A model generated the notes under the pieces. It ran no database searches. It was not told the DNA's origin and worked only from the letters and a program-made list of their open reading frames with translations. From positions 1 through 17,022 of the forward strand of contig JBFGLJ010000045.1 in assembly GCA_041576235.1 (NCBI GenBank): a stretch of 17,022 bases of DNA. Reading direction: 5' to 3'. The DNA comes from JABDII01 sp041576235. Its GTDB lineage: Bacteria > Gemmatimonadota > Gemmatimonadetes > Gemmatimonadales > GWC2-71-9. The position numbers and the translations under genes were made by a program. This document shows positions 8,972-16,491 of the stretch, piece after piece (position 1 is the first letter of the stretch; each line of letters starts with the position of its first letter).

Positions 8972-8994
8972 AACGGGGAGTCTGAACCCCCGTT
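8972..8994. promoter_or_regulatory. Inverted repeat upstream of icd, possible operator or leader hairpin
   Basis: AACGGGG (8972-8978) and CCCCGTT (8988-8994) are perfect 7-bp arms around a 9 nt centre. They lie in the 318 bp divergent region between icd and the HEAT-protein gene, just upstream of the putative icd -10 and over its -35 zone. This is a typical place for a regulator site. It could also be a transcript hairpin. There is no T-run on either strand. Confidence 0.35.
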
Positions 8995-9161
8995 CATGCA
9001 TCCTGGATCACCGAGTGGCGGGTCCAAGCGAATCCGGCATAACTCCTGCTCCGGCATGAGGATACTTGGGCGTTGTCGCCCTTGTCGACGGGTAGCGGGA
9101 CCGGCTGCCGGCCTTTGCAGCTCAGCTATCTCGCGTGCGTCGCATATTTCCGCTATTCTAG

Positions 9162-9173
9162 GGGGAATTCCCC
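9162..9173. promoter_or_regulatory. 12-bp perfect palindrome upstream of the HEAT/HD-GYP genes
   Basis: GGGGAATTCCCC is a perfect palindrome just after a weak -10-like TATTCT (9154-9159), 47 bp before the GTG start of the next gene. The rest of the 8903-9220 spacer shows no further ORF or RNA gene. A regulator binding here could control the HEAT/HD-GYP pair, but no binding protein is identified. Confidence 0.3.
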
Positions 9174-9207
9174 TTGGTTGCCTTCAGCCGAATTGTGAGC
9201 CGCCGCC

Positions 9208-9212
9208 GGGAG
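9208..9212 (+). promoter_or_regulatory. Ribosome binding site deciding the GTG start at 9221
   Basis: GGGAG sits 8 nt before GTG 9221. The frame is open back to 8915, but the upstream part has no family-like sequence and lies across the divergent promoter region, so this site decides the start. Confidence 0.55.
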
Positions 9213-9220
9213 ATGTTGCC

Positions 9221-11425
9221 GTGACGCCACATCTCCAGCGGTCCGACCTGCCCGAGGATGCCCATGCGGCCCCTGCCGGCACCGAGACCGTGACCGACGC
9301 CCTCACCGGAACCGGGGACCGGCTGGTCCTGGCACGGGAACTGGCCGAGTTCGTGGTCGCCTTCTCGGGCGCATACCAGCGGTTCTCCATGTACCCGGAC
9401 GGCCACCCCGCCCTGGAGACCGCCATCAGGAACCTGGCCAAGCGACTGGACGAGATCTTTCTCGATCGCCCGTCAGTCGCCATCGGCGTCTCCCCGAGCC
9501 AGCTCCTGGTAGCCGGCGTCCCAACCGATCCCAAGCAGGTGCTCCTACGCGATCTCGCCGAGCACCTCCATCGCCACGATGTCGGCGGGGTCAAGATTCT
9601 CCGCGGCGTGAAACGCGCCGAGCTGGCCTCGCTGTTCAGCAGTCTCCGGGGAGGGGGAGCGGGAGCGGGAGCGGCCCACCCCGCTGAGAAGCAGAACGGC
9701 GGCCCTCCCGGCACCGCCCCTCGGCCTCATTGGAACCACATTCGGCTCTACCCTCCGTCGTACGATCACCTGGCGCTCTTCGACGACTCGGGCGAGGAGG
9801 AACAGGAAGTCACCGCCACCGAGGCCTGGGCCAAGCTCTTGTGGCTCGGCCTGGCGCGGGCGGCGGTTTCCGAGGACCTGACCGACGATGAGGGATCGGC
9901 GCTCGATCCCGAGGAACTCGCCAAGGCCATCGATGAACAGTGCGAGGACCCGGTCTACGGCGACCAACTCCTCACGGCCTTGAGTTCGTTTGCCGAATCC
10001 TGCCGCGAACGGGGCCGGAGCGAATCGGTCACCGTGCAGCGCCATCTCGCCAGGTTGATTGCCGGGCTCTCGGACAATGCCTTGAACCAGTTGCTGGTGA
10101 TGCGAGAGAACGGGGAAGACCGGCGCCGGTTCCTGCTCGAGAGCACCCACGTCTTGACCGCGAAGCTCGTGCTTCGCCTGGTCGAGGCCGCGGCGGGGGC
10201 ACAGAACCGCAGCCTCTCGCCGGCCCTCTTGCAGTTGTTGGGCAAAATGGCATCGCACGCCGACGACGAGACGGGTCCACGCCGGCGCCAAGCCGACGAC
10301 TCCCTGCGCGAACTCATTCGCAAGCTGCTGGAGCGCTGGGACGATGAGCAATTGTCGACCGCGCTCCCGGCGCTCTATGAGCGAACGCTGGAGCGGTTGC
10401 CGCGTATTCTCCCCGAAGAATTCGACGCCGTCACCGCCTATGTGCCCGAAGCGGACCGGATCATCCAAATGAGTCTCGAGGCGGGAGCCTGCGAGGTCGG
10501 GACTTTGCGAGCCGCGGATTTCATGATTGCCCGTGGTGAGGTGGCCTCGCTGCTCGATCTGATCAATGAGGCACCCGAGGGAGACTCGGTAGCCAGGGAG
10601 CTTCGTGCCCGCGTGGTCCACCCCTACACGGTGGGTGTGCTCCTGGCCGAGGACCACGTCGACCTCGACACCCTGGGGCGGTTGGTGCCCGAGTGTGGGG
10701 TGGAGGCGGCGGGTGTCATGTTCGACGCATTGTCCACCTCGGAGGACCGGAAGGTGCGCGCCACACTCCTGGAGCTCCTGGCGCGATTCGGAGCTGATGT
10801 GGGGCCGGAGGCCGCGGAGCGCATCAAGGGTGCCCCGTGGTACGTGCAACGGAACCTGATCAAGCTCTTGGACATGTTGCCGTCGCTGCCGGAGGCGTTC
10901 TCCCCGGCGGCGTGTCTGGCCCACTCCGACGCTCGGGTCCGGCACGAGGGCTTCAAGCTGCTGCTCCACGATCCGGCCAACCGCGAGCGCGCCATCCGCG
11001 AAGCCATCAAGGCACCGGACCCGCCGACCATCCGCCTGGGTCTCGTCGCGGCCACTGAAGACTGCCCGACCGAGGCGGCGCAGGTGATTGTCGAACGCCT
11101 GAAGAAGCACGAGTTGAACAAGGACCTTGTGCCCATCGCGGTCCGGGCCATTGCGCCCGTTGAAGACCCGAGCGTGCTCGATTGCCTCCTCGACGTTGCC
11201 TCGGGGCAACGGGCCTGGTACCTGTTGCGGCGCATTGCCCCCAGGTCGCCGGCCATGCTCGCCGCCATCACGGGGCTCACCATCCACTGGCGGTGGCACG
11301 CCAAGGCGCAGCCGGTGCTCCGTCGCGCCGAGCGCCACAAGGACAAGCAGGTCCGCGATGCCGCCGGCGCCCACCTGCGGCTCCACCAGGTGACGGACGA
11401 TCCGCGCCTCAAGGTGATCGTGTAG
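9221..11425 (+). CDS. HEAT-like repeat protein with N-terminal domain shared with the adjacent HD-GYP protein
   Basis: Soluble protein of 734 aa with no signal peptide or membrane span; function unknown. Residues about 37-143 form an N-terminal domain with a YPDGHP motif, a predicted helix/strand mix and a RDLAEHLHRHDVGGVKIL segment. A Gly/Ala-rich linker (about 144-165) and a long acidic helical region follow. From about residue 480 to the end are HEAT-like helical pairs, for example in the VRATLLELLARFG, YVQRNLIKLLDMLP and VRHEGFKLLL stretches, usually protein-binding scaffolds. The GTG at 9221 was chosen from its GGGAG site. It is followed after 2 bp by the HD-GYP gene and is almost certainly co-transcribed with it. 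I infer a partner or scaffold role in signalling, without direct evidence of activity. Confidence 0.8.
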   Translation: MTPHLQRSDLPEDAHAAPAGTETVTDALTGTGDRLVLARELAEFVVAFSGAYQRFSMYPDGHPALETAIRNLAKRLDEIFLDRPSVAIGVSPSQLLVAGVPTDPKQVLLRDLAEHLHRHDVGGVKILRGVKRAELASLFSSLRGGGAGAGAAHPAEKQNGGPPGTAPRPHWNHIRLYPPSYDHLALFDDSGEEEQEVTATEAWAKLLWLGLARAAVSEDLTDDEGSALDPEELAKAIDEQCEDPVYGDQLLTALSSFAESCRERGRSESVTVQRHLARLIAGLSDNALNQLLVMRENGEDRRRFLLESTHVLTAKLVLRLVEAAAGAQNRSLSPALLQLLGKMASHADDETGPRRRQADDSLRELIRKLLERWDDEQLSTALPALYERTLERLPRILPEEFDAVTAYVPEADRIIQMSLEAGACEVGTLRAADFMIARGEVASLLDLINEAPEGDSVARELRARVVHPYTVGVLLAEDHVDLDTLGRLVPECGVEAAGVMFDALSTSEDRKVRATLLELLARFGADVGPEAAERIKGAPWYVQRNLIKLLDMLPSLPEAFSPAACLAHSDARVRHEGFKLLLHDPANRERAIREAIKAPDPPTIRLGLVAATEDCPTEAAQVIVERLKKHELNKDLVPIAVRAIAPVEDPSVLDCLLDVASGQRAWYLLRRIAPRSPAMLAAITGLTIHWRWHAKAQPVLRRAERHKDKQVRDAAGAHLRLHQVTDDPRLKVIV

Positions 11426-11427
11426 CC

Positions 11428-12672
11428 ATGAGCGAGCGACCGGTCCTGTTTCTTCATTCCATGGCGCACGCCCTCTCGGCGATGCAGCTCTATGACCAGG
11501 ATCACCCGGCCAGGGCTCGGGTGGTGGACCGGGCATTCGCCAAGCTGGACGACCTCTTGGCGGAGCATGCCCCGGCTATTTTCTCGTTCATCGATGGTTC
11601 CGTCATTCATGGGCACCGTACGCTACACGACATGCATCGGTGGCCTTGGGCCGAACGCCTCAGTGCCATGGGCGTTCAGCGCGTCGAGTTCGAATCGTCC
11701 GTTGCGCGTGAAGGCTTCGGCGCCTTCTTGGACGACGTCTTCGGCCTGCTCGCCGCCACGAGCCCGGCCGAGGCGGGGCTGCCCGCCCCGCAGCCCGGCA
11801 TCCGGTGCGGCTCACTTCGGGTCACCGGCGACGGCAACCTCGAGCTATCGACGGAGCTGCTGCCGACGGCCACCCTTCCGTATCAGTTGGGAGAAGAGCT
11901 CGCGGCGGTGCAGTGGCTGTTCGAGCGGGCGTCCCTCAACGACGTTGTTCCGCTCGACGAGGTGGAAGCGGTGGTGCGTTCGCTGGCGGTCGCCATGCGG
12001 TCCGAGGGCGAAATCCTCATTCCGCTCCTCGATCTCCAGTCGCACGACGAGTACTCCGTCATGCACGCGGTCAATGTCGCGGTCCTCGCCATGTCGCTCG
12101 TGGAGTCCTTGGGGATGGGGTCCAAAGATGTGCGGGCGTTCGGGACAGCCGGCTTGCTGCACGACATTGGCATGAGCCGGGTGCCGGCCGAGGTGTTGGC
12201 GAAGCAGAAGCTCTCGAACAACGACCGTAAGATCGTGCAGGGGCATCCCGAAGAAGGCGCCCGGATGTTGCTGCGTCGCAATGTGGATTTCGAACTGGCG
12301 GCCATCGCCGCGTATGAGCACCACGCACGCCCCGACGGACTGGGCTATCCGAACATGCGGTACGCAAGAGACTTCCACTACGTGAGCAAGGTGATCTCGG
12401 TGTGCGATGCCTACGACGCGCTGCGCACCCCGCGGAGCTACCGGCCGGCGTGGGAGCCGGCCGACGCCCTCCGGTACGTCGAGCAGGGGGCGGGCACCAT
12501 CTTCGACGCCGGGGTCGCCAGCACGTTCGTCGCCTTCATGCGAAGGATGGATGGGCAGATCGTGCTGATGGGGCCCAACGGTCCCGTGTCGGGCCGGGAC
12601 GAGGAAGCCGTCATCGTCGCGCCGGCCACGGACTCGGTGCGTGAAGCTCCGGACTCCGGCCCCGAATCCTAA
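11428..12672 (+). CDS. HD-GYP domain protein, likely cyclic-di-nucleotide phosphodiesterase or variant
   Basis: Predicted cytoplasmic HD-GYP protein of 414 aa. HD-GYP domains hydrolyse c-di-GMP or related cyclic dinucleotides using a bi- or trinuclear metal centre. The N-terminal domain (about 5-107) resembles that of the preceding gene, including YDQDHP. The HD-GYP domain (about 200-375) keeps His213 in MHAVN, His245-Asp246, His273 in GHPEEG, His298-His299 and DGLGYP (303-308). One deviation is Met249 where the common HDIGK motif has Lys, so activity may be altered. The C-terminal 40 residues are an acidic tail. The ATG at 11428 lies 2 bp after the upstream stop, with AAGGTGA at 11411 as its ribosome site. 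Confidence 0.9.
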   Translation: MSERPVLFLHSMAHALSAMQLYDQDHPARARVVDRAFAKLDDLLAEHAPAIFSFIDGSVIHGHRTLHDMHRWPWAERLSAMGVQRVEFESSVAREGFGAFLDDVFGLLAATSPAEAGLPAPQPGIRCGSLRVTGDGNLELSTELLPTATLPYQLGEELAAVQWLFERASLNDVVPLDEVEAVVRSLAVAMRSEGEILIPLLDLQSHDEYSVMHAVNVAVLAMSLVESLGMGSKDVRAFGTAGLLHDIGMSRVPAEVLAKQKLSNNDRKIVQGHPEEGARMLLRRNVDFELAAIAAYEHHARPDGLGYPNMRYARDFHYVSKVISVCDAYDALRTPRSYRPAWEPADALRYVEQGAGTIFDAGVASTFVAFMRRMDGQIVLMGPNGPVSGRDEEAVIVAPATDSVREAPDSGPES

Positions 12673-12689
12673 GCGTCTCTCTTGTCCAA

Positions 12690-12705
12690 GGGCGGCTGCC
12701 CGCCC
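12690..12705. terminator. GC hairpin between convergent genes, likely bidirectional terminator
   Basis: GGGCGG (12690-12695) and CCGCCC (12700-12705) form a perfect 6-bp stem with a 4 nt CTGC loop. It lies in the 42 bp gap between the ends of the HD-GYP gene and the FAD oxidoreductase gene. No T-run follows on either strand, so termination efficiency is uncertain. Confidence 0.5.
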
Positions 12706-12714
12706 GAGCACCCG

Positions 12715-14094
12715 CTAGGTCAGCGGCTCGAGTTCGCCGAGCATGGTGGGGATGAGTTCCGTGACGGTTGGATGCACGTGCACGGCCCGCTGGATCACCG
12801 TGTACGGCGCATCGGCATACATGATGTCCAGAATGGAATGAATGATCTCGTCGCCGCCGATCCCCAGAACGGCAGCGCCGAGAATCCGTTTCGACTCCGC
12901 ATCCACGAGCACCTTCATGAAGCCTTGGGTTTCGCCTCGCTCCTTGGCGCGGCCGACCCGGCTCATCGGCCGCTTGCCGATCAGCGCCGGCCGGCCCGAG
13001 GCGCGGACCTCGCGCTCGGTCATGCCTGCGCGTCCGAGTGGGGGGTCGATGTAGAGCCCGTAGGTCGTAATCCGGTCTGAGACCTTCCGCGAATCGTTGT
13101 CGAACAAATTCGCGACGAGAATCTCGTAATCGTTATACGAGGTGTGGGTGAAGGCCCCGCGCCCGTTCACATCTCCCGTCGCCCAGATGTGAGGTTGGGA
13201 AGTTCGTAACTGGTCATCCACCATGATGAATCCGCGTTCGTTCGCGGCGATGCCGGCCCTGTCGAGACCTAAGTCGTCGGTGTTGGGACGACGACCAACG
13301 GCGAGAAGCAGGTGGGAGCCAAGAACCTCCTCGGCACCATCCACGCAGTCGAGACCCACGGCAATCCCATCGCCCCGTCGCTCGACGCTGAGGCATTCGG
13401 CGTCGAGCCGCACCTCCACCCCCTCTCTCACGAGGATGTCCTTGACGGCCTCGGATACGTCGTCGTCATCCCGCGCAATCAACCGGTCCTTCATCTCGAC
13501 CACGGTGACCCGGCTGCCGAACCGGCGGTACATCTGGGCGAACTCGAGGCCGATATAACTGCCACCAATGACGACGAGATGCTCCGGGAGAAGATCAAGC
13601 TCCATCATGCTCGAATTGGTGAGATAGTCCACCTCCGCGAGACCGGGCATCTCAGGAACGAAGGCCCGTGCCCCCACATTGATGACGATTCTAGCGCCCT
13701 CGAGGACCTCGCCGTCGACCCGAATCGCGTGGGGGCCCTCGAAGCGCCCATGTCCCTGGTAGACGGTGAGGTTTGCCGTGCCCTTGAGCCAACGCGCGAC
13801 GCCCTCGTTCGAGGCCCGGACCACCTCGTCCTTCCGGGCCTTGACCCGCTTCATGTCCACCGTGATCGGACCGTCGATCACGACCCCGAAGTCTCCGCCG
13901 CGGCGGGCAACGTAGGCGGCGCGCGCGCTTGCGACCAACGTCTTGGTCGGGATGCACCCAACATTGACGCACGTGCCGCCAAAGAGCTTTCGCTCGAGAA
14001 TCGCCGTCTTGAGCCCCTCAGCGGCGAACCGGGCCGCGATCGAGGGCCCCGATTGACCGGTGCCGATGACAATCGCGTCGTATGCAGTCGTCAT
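12715..14094 (-). CDS. Class I FAD disulfide oxidoreductase, mercuric reductase/RclA-like
   Basis: Flavoprotein of the lipoamide dehydrogenase/glutathione reductase family, 459 aa, cytoplasmic. The FAD dinucleotide fold starts at residue 7 (IVIGTGQSG). The redox disulfide is Cys42/Cys47 in GGTCVNVGCIPTKT, and the NAD(P)H fold is at about 174-200 (VVIGGSYIGLEFA). ATGDV (306-310) closes the FAD site. The C-terminal dimer domain has His441 and Glu446 in HPTVTE, the catalytic base pair. The YIDPPLGRAGMTE and GGDEIIHSILDIMYADAPYTVIQR stretches resemble the group often named mercuric reductase or RclA. It lacks the MerA N-terminal metal domain and the C-terminal Cys pair, so mercury reduction is unlikely. 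The ATG at 14094 was chosen because GAGG precedes it and the FAD fold begins at once. The physiological substrate is unknown. Confidence 0.88.
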   Translation of the reverse strand: MTTAYDAIVIGTGQSGPSIAARFAAEGLKTAILERKLFGGTCVNVGCIPTKTLVASARAAYVARRGGDFGVVIDGPITVDMKRVKARKDEVVRASNEGVARWLKGTANLTVYQGHGRFEGPHAIRVDGEVLEGARIVINVGARAFVPEMPGLAEVDYLTNSSMMELDLLPEHLVVIGGSYIGLEFAQMYRRFGSRVTVVEMKDRLIARDDDDVSEAVKDILVREGVEVRLDAECLSVERRGDGIAVGLDCVDGAEEVLGSHLLLAVGRRPNTDDLGLDRAGIAANERGFIMVDDQLRTSQPHIWATGDVNGRGAFTHTSYNDYEILVANLFDNDSRKVSDRITTYGLYIDPPLGRAGMTEREVRASGRPALIGKRPMSRVGRAKERGETQGFMKVLVDAESKRILGAAVLGIGGDEIIHSILDIMYADAPYTVIQRAVHVHPTVTELIPTMLGELEPLT

Positions 14095-14200
14095 GTCTCG
14101 CTGCCTCGAATCAGGAGCCTCAAGTGTGGCCCAGAGAGGATGATTTGGTAAGGGAAGTTCCGGTCCTCGCCGGCCACGAACAGGTCCCCATCGGTCCCGG

Positions 14201-14401
14201 TTGGTCCAAAGGACTGTCGGTTCAGGCTCCGGCAGCGGTGGGACGTTCGGCGGGTACCTGGGCGGGGGACTGATCCTGCGGCTGACAGCGGGGCTCGGAT
14301 TCCGGCTCGACGCCGAGCGTCGGTTCATCCACGGAGTCGATCCCGGGACATCGCCCTTCGTGTTTGGGATTGGACTGACAACGCTCCCACGTGGCGACTA
14401 A
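14201..14401 (+). pseudogene. Possible remnant of an outer-membrane beta-barrel protein C-terminus
   Basis: The 320 bp spacer 14095-14414 holds no convincing complete gene. One plus-strand frame, open from a stop at 14141, encodes a Gly-rich stretch with alternating hydrophobic/polar residues (GGYLGGGLILRLTAGLGFRL and FVFGIGLTTL), as in the last strands of small beta-barrels. It has no ATG, no ribosome site and no signal peptide. It may be a decayed 3' end or chance coding. Confidence 0.27.
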
Positions 14402-14414
14402 TCGGGAGCGTCGA

Positions 14415-15338
14415 TCAACGCAGCCGGGTCAGGAGCTGGCGAATAGAATCCTGGCTCAGCCTACCCGCCAGCGACAGGCGGAGGTTGCGGTTGGCCAGCC
14501 ACATGGCCACGGTCACTCCGTTCTCCGCCGTGCTGATCAAGGTATCTCCAGGTGCCATCCCAACCCTTCCCAGGTTAGCGGTGTCGGGAAGGTGCTGCTG
14601 ATCGAGCAGCAACAGGCCCCCGTCCGGGGCGGTATAGACGAACCGCACCACCGGAGCGTCCGGCAGGGCATAGGGGACGCTCGCGCCGGGCCCGACCTCG
14701 ATCCTGGTGACGGTCATGCCTTCTATGGAGCTGAGACCACCGGTCACCTCGGTGAGCGCCTGCTCGAGTGAGATCACCCTGAAATCGGCAGTGGTGGCGG
14801 GCGTAAGAGGCGCGGCGGGGGCCGTGAAGGCGGAGGCGGACGTGAGGGCTTCGTCCCTCGCCGAGGCCTCGGACGCGAGACCGGCGGCGGGTGTGGTGAA
14901 CGGGGCAGTAGGGGCCGATGGACGCTCCATGCCGGCCATCGCGGTGTCTTCCCCTCCGCCCTCCGCCCGTGCGGCGAGAATCTGGAGATCCGGTGGCTGG
15001 CCGGCGCTGGACACGCGGTTCAAACCGAACAAGAGGGCGCTGCCGGCCGCGATGAGACCGACCGCGCCAACCAGCAGCCTGCCCCGGGGGCTGAGGCGTC
15101 CCCGGCGGTCTGACTCGCCGGTATGGCCGCGAGGTAGGAGTACCCTGTCAGTCATCACCCGTCCTGCCTCATCAACAGAAACCCCCCAGGCGTACGCCTC
15201 AGTCACACACGCATTGCAGAGGCGTAGGTGCCGGGAAAGCCGCTCGAAACCGGCATCGTCGAGCCGGCCCTCGCGGGCGGCCGTGAGTTCGGTTTGATCC
15301 ACATGTCGATGTGCAGCACCCGCTGACCCCTCGCCCAT
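14415..15338 (-). CDS. Anti-sigma-like membrane protein, paralogue A
   Basis: Predicted single-pass inner-membrane protein of 307 aa; function unknown. The N-terminal cytoplasmic part has a zinc-finger-like motif, His37-x3-Cys41-x2-Cys44, as in anti-sigma ZAS/zf-HC2 domains. One membrane helix follows at about 88-106, then a Ala/Pro/Thr-rich linker (about 130-183) and a compact C-terminal domain (185-307) in the periplasm. That domain carries FRVIS, VVRFVY, LLLDQQHLP, GDTLIS, AMW, RLSLAGRLS and a final LLTRLR, all matched in the two next genes. The ATG at 15338 is a choice, and a GTG at 15386 in the same frame is possible. It lies 88 bp after paralogue B on the same strand. No sigma factor gene is in the window, so an anti-sigma role is inferred from the N-terminus only. 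Confidence 0.8.
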   Translation of the reverse strand: MGEGSAGAAHRHVDQTELTAAREGRLDDAGFERLSRHLRLCNACVTEAYAWGVSVDEAGRVMTDRVLLPRGHTGESDRRGRLSPRGRLLVGAVGLIAAGSALLFGLNRVSSAGQPPDLQILAARAEGGGEDTAMAGMERPSAPTAPFTTPAAGLASEASARDEALTSASAFTAPAAPLTPATTADFRVISLEQALTEVTGGLSSIEGMTVTRIEVGPGASVPYALPDAPVVRFVYTAPDGGLLLLDQQHLPDTANLGRVGMAPGDTLISTAENGVTVAMWLANRNLRLSLAGRLSQDSIRQLLTRLR

Positions 15339-15343
15339 GCGCC

Positions 15344-15404
15344 AACCATGTTGGTTCGACGGGGTCGGAGCCGTGATCTGGCTCACGCCGGGGCGGAAAC
15401 CCGG
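15344..15404. other. Stacked hairpins in the gap between paralogues B and A
   Basis: Three short perfect stems lie in an 88 bp gap: AACCA/TGGTT (15344-15356, 3 nt loop), GAGCC/GGCTC (15368-15384) and CCGGG/CCCGG (15388-15404, 7 nt loop). The last is 22 nt past the stop of paralogue B and may end or attenuate its transcript. The first is next to the start of paralogue A and could affect translation. Confidence 0.35.
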
Positions 15405-15426
15405 TCTTTTCGGCCTCTCCCCGGTG

Positions 15427-16389
15427 CTACTGCACCCGGCGGAGGAGAATGCGGAGGATGTCGGGCGCCACTTGGCCGCTCAAGCTGAGTCGCGTGGTGC
15501 CGCTCACCCAGACGGCCATGGCGGGACCACCAGGTTCGGCGTCGATCAGCGTGTCGGTTGAGAAGCCTGCGCGATAGCCCTCGGGGATCTGCTGCTGGTC
15601 CAAATGCAGCACCCGGCTATCGGGAGGGGGCTCGCGATACACCACCCGGATGACTGGGGTGCCCGGCAACGCACCCGGAGGCGCGGCGGCTCCCTCGGCG
15701 ATCTCCACGTGATCCGGATAGAGCCCCCCGATCAGCTTGATCGGACCGCCGGTCTCGGCGATGGCCTCGGCGACGCTGATCCGGCGGAACCCCGGCGAGG
15801 TGGGCAGCGGTTCCGTGACGGCAGGCTCGGCAGCGGGAACGCTGGGGGGGGCAGGGGCCGCGTCGACGGTCGCGCCCGAGCCGAGAGACGACTCCTCCTG
15901 CTCGGGTGCGGCCGCCTCGTCGACCGTGCCGGCTGATTCCGGCTCGACGGCCGCAGTCGCCTCGCCATCCGGGTCCAGCCCGGCCTGGAGAGCCGCTTCG
16001 GTCGTGGCGAGAACCGTTTCGCCCTTGGCCCCTGCCCCCTGCTCGGCCGCACCACGGACCTGCAGAATGGTATCGATGGCCAGTGCCGCCACCAGCACCA
16101 ACGCGACGGCCAACACGGTGCGGGTAATCCGCTTGGACCATACCCCCGCCCCGTCCGCCTCGGGACCGGGAGGCACCAACACGGTGTGCTGCTGCCCGGG
16201 CCGAACGTTGTTGGTCTTGGCCTGGTTGGGCTGGTCGATCCGGAGCGCATCGATCGAGGCCCGCCACCGATCGAACCGCTGTTCGCACCGGTAGCAGGTC
16301 TTGAGATGATGCCGCACCTGGGCCTGCGCCACAGGACTGAGCCGCTGTTCGAGCAGGCTCCTGAGAATGTCTTCGTTGAGATGATCCAT
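15427..16389 (-). CDS. Anti-sigma-like membrane protein, paralogue B
   Basis: Predicted single-pass inner-membrane protein of 320 aa and same plan as its neighbours. His28-x3-Cys32-x2-Cys35 (HLKTCYRC) is the zinc-finger-like motif, preceded by an anti-sigma-like helix (LRSLLEQRLSPVAQAQV). The membrane helix is about 91-109. The linker (about 115-198) is rich in Ala, Pro and Glu. The C-terminal domain (200-320) has FRRIS, VIRVVY, LHLDQQQIP, DTLID, AVW, RLSLSG and a final LLRRVQ. The ATG at 16389 was chosen; a GTG at 16398 with GGCGGA before it is an alternative. It sits between paralogues A and C. The function of the C-terminal domain is not known to me. Confidence 0.82.
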   Translation of the reverse strand: MDHLNEDILRSLLEQRLSPVAQAQVRHHLKTCYRCEQRFDRWRASIDALRIDQPNQAKTNNVRPGQQHTVLVPPGPEADGAGVWSKRITRTVLAVALVLVAALAIDTILQVRGAAEQGAGAKGETVLATTEAALQAGLDPDGEATAAVEPESAGTVDEAAAPEQEESSLGSGATVDAAPAPPSVPAAEPAVTEPLPTSPGFRRISVAEAIAETGGPIKLIGGLYPDHVEIAEGAAAPPGALPGTPVIRVVYREPPPDSRVLHLDQQQIPEGYRAGFSTDTLIDAEPGGPAMAVWVSGTTRLSLSGQVAPDILRILLRRVQ

Positions 16390-16409
16390 CGCTTCCACGA
16401 TCTGTCCGC

Positions 16410-16460
16410 CTTGGGGTGGGGAACGCGCCCCAAGCGTAGGGTGGGTGCAAGATACCACCC
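16410..16460. other. Two hairpins in the gap between paralogues C and B
   Basis: CTTGGGG (16410-16416) pairs with CCCCAAG (16428-16434), a perfect 7-bp stem. GGGTGG (16439-16444) pairs with CCACCC (16455-16460), a 6-bp stem with a 10 nt loop. They fill much of the 102 bp gap after paralogue C and lie 21-70 nt before the start of paralogue B, suiting an attenuator, processing site or terminator. No T-run is seen. Confidence 0.35.
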
Positions 16461-16491
16461 CGGACTTCCCTGGAGAATGGCTCCCTAGGCG

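Noticed and set aside
8903..9001. 33-residue N-terminal extension of icd
   Set aside because: It is basic, unlike any Icd, and overlaps the putative promoter. The ATG at 8902 is the better start.
9545..11536. Long 663-codon open frame on the minus strand
   Set aside because: It is antisense to the HEAT-like gene and is Arg/Gly/His/Pro-rich, with no domain. Such frames are common shadows in GC-rich coding DNA.
12715..14094. Mercury resistance gene merA
   Set aside because: It lacks the heavy-metal N-terminal domain and the C-terminal cysteines, and no other mer gene is present.
14095..14328. 78-residue N-terminal extension of the FAD oxidoreductase
   Set aside because: The FAD fold begins right after the ATG at 14094, and the extension is Pro/Arg-rich with no signal peptide.
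15388..15410. Plus-strand terminator (CCGGG/CCCGG stem followed by TCTTTT)
   Set aside because: The shape is good for the plus strand, but there is no plus-strand gene to end here. I list it only as one of the gap hairpins.
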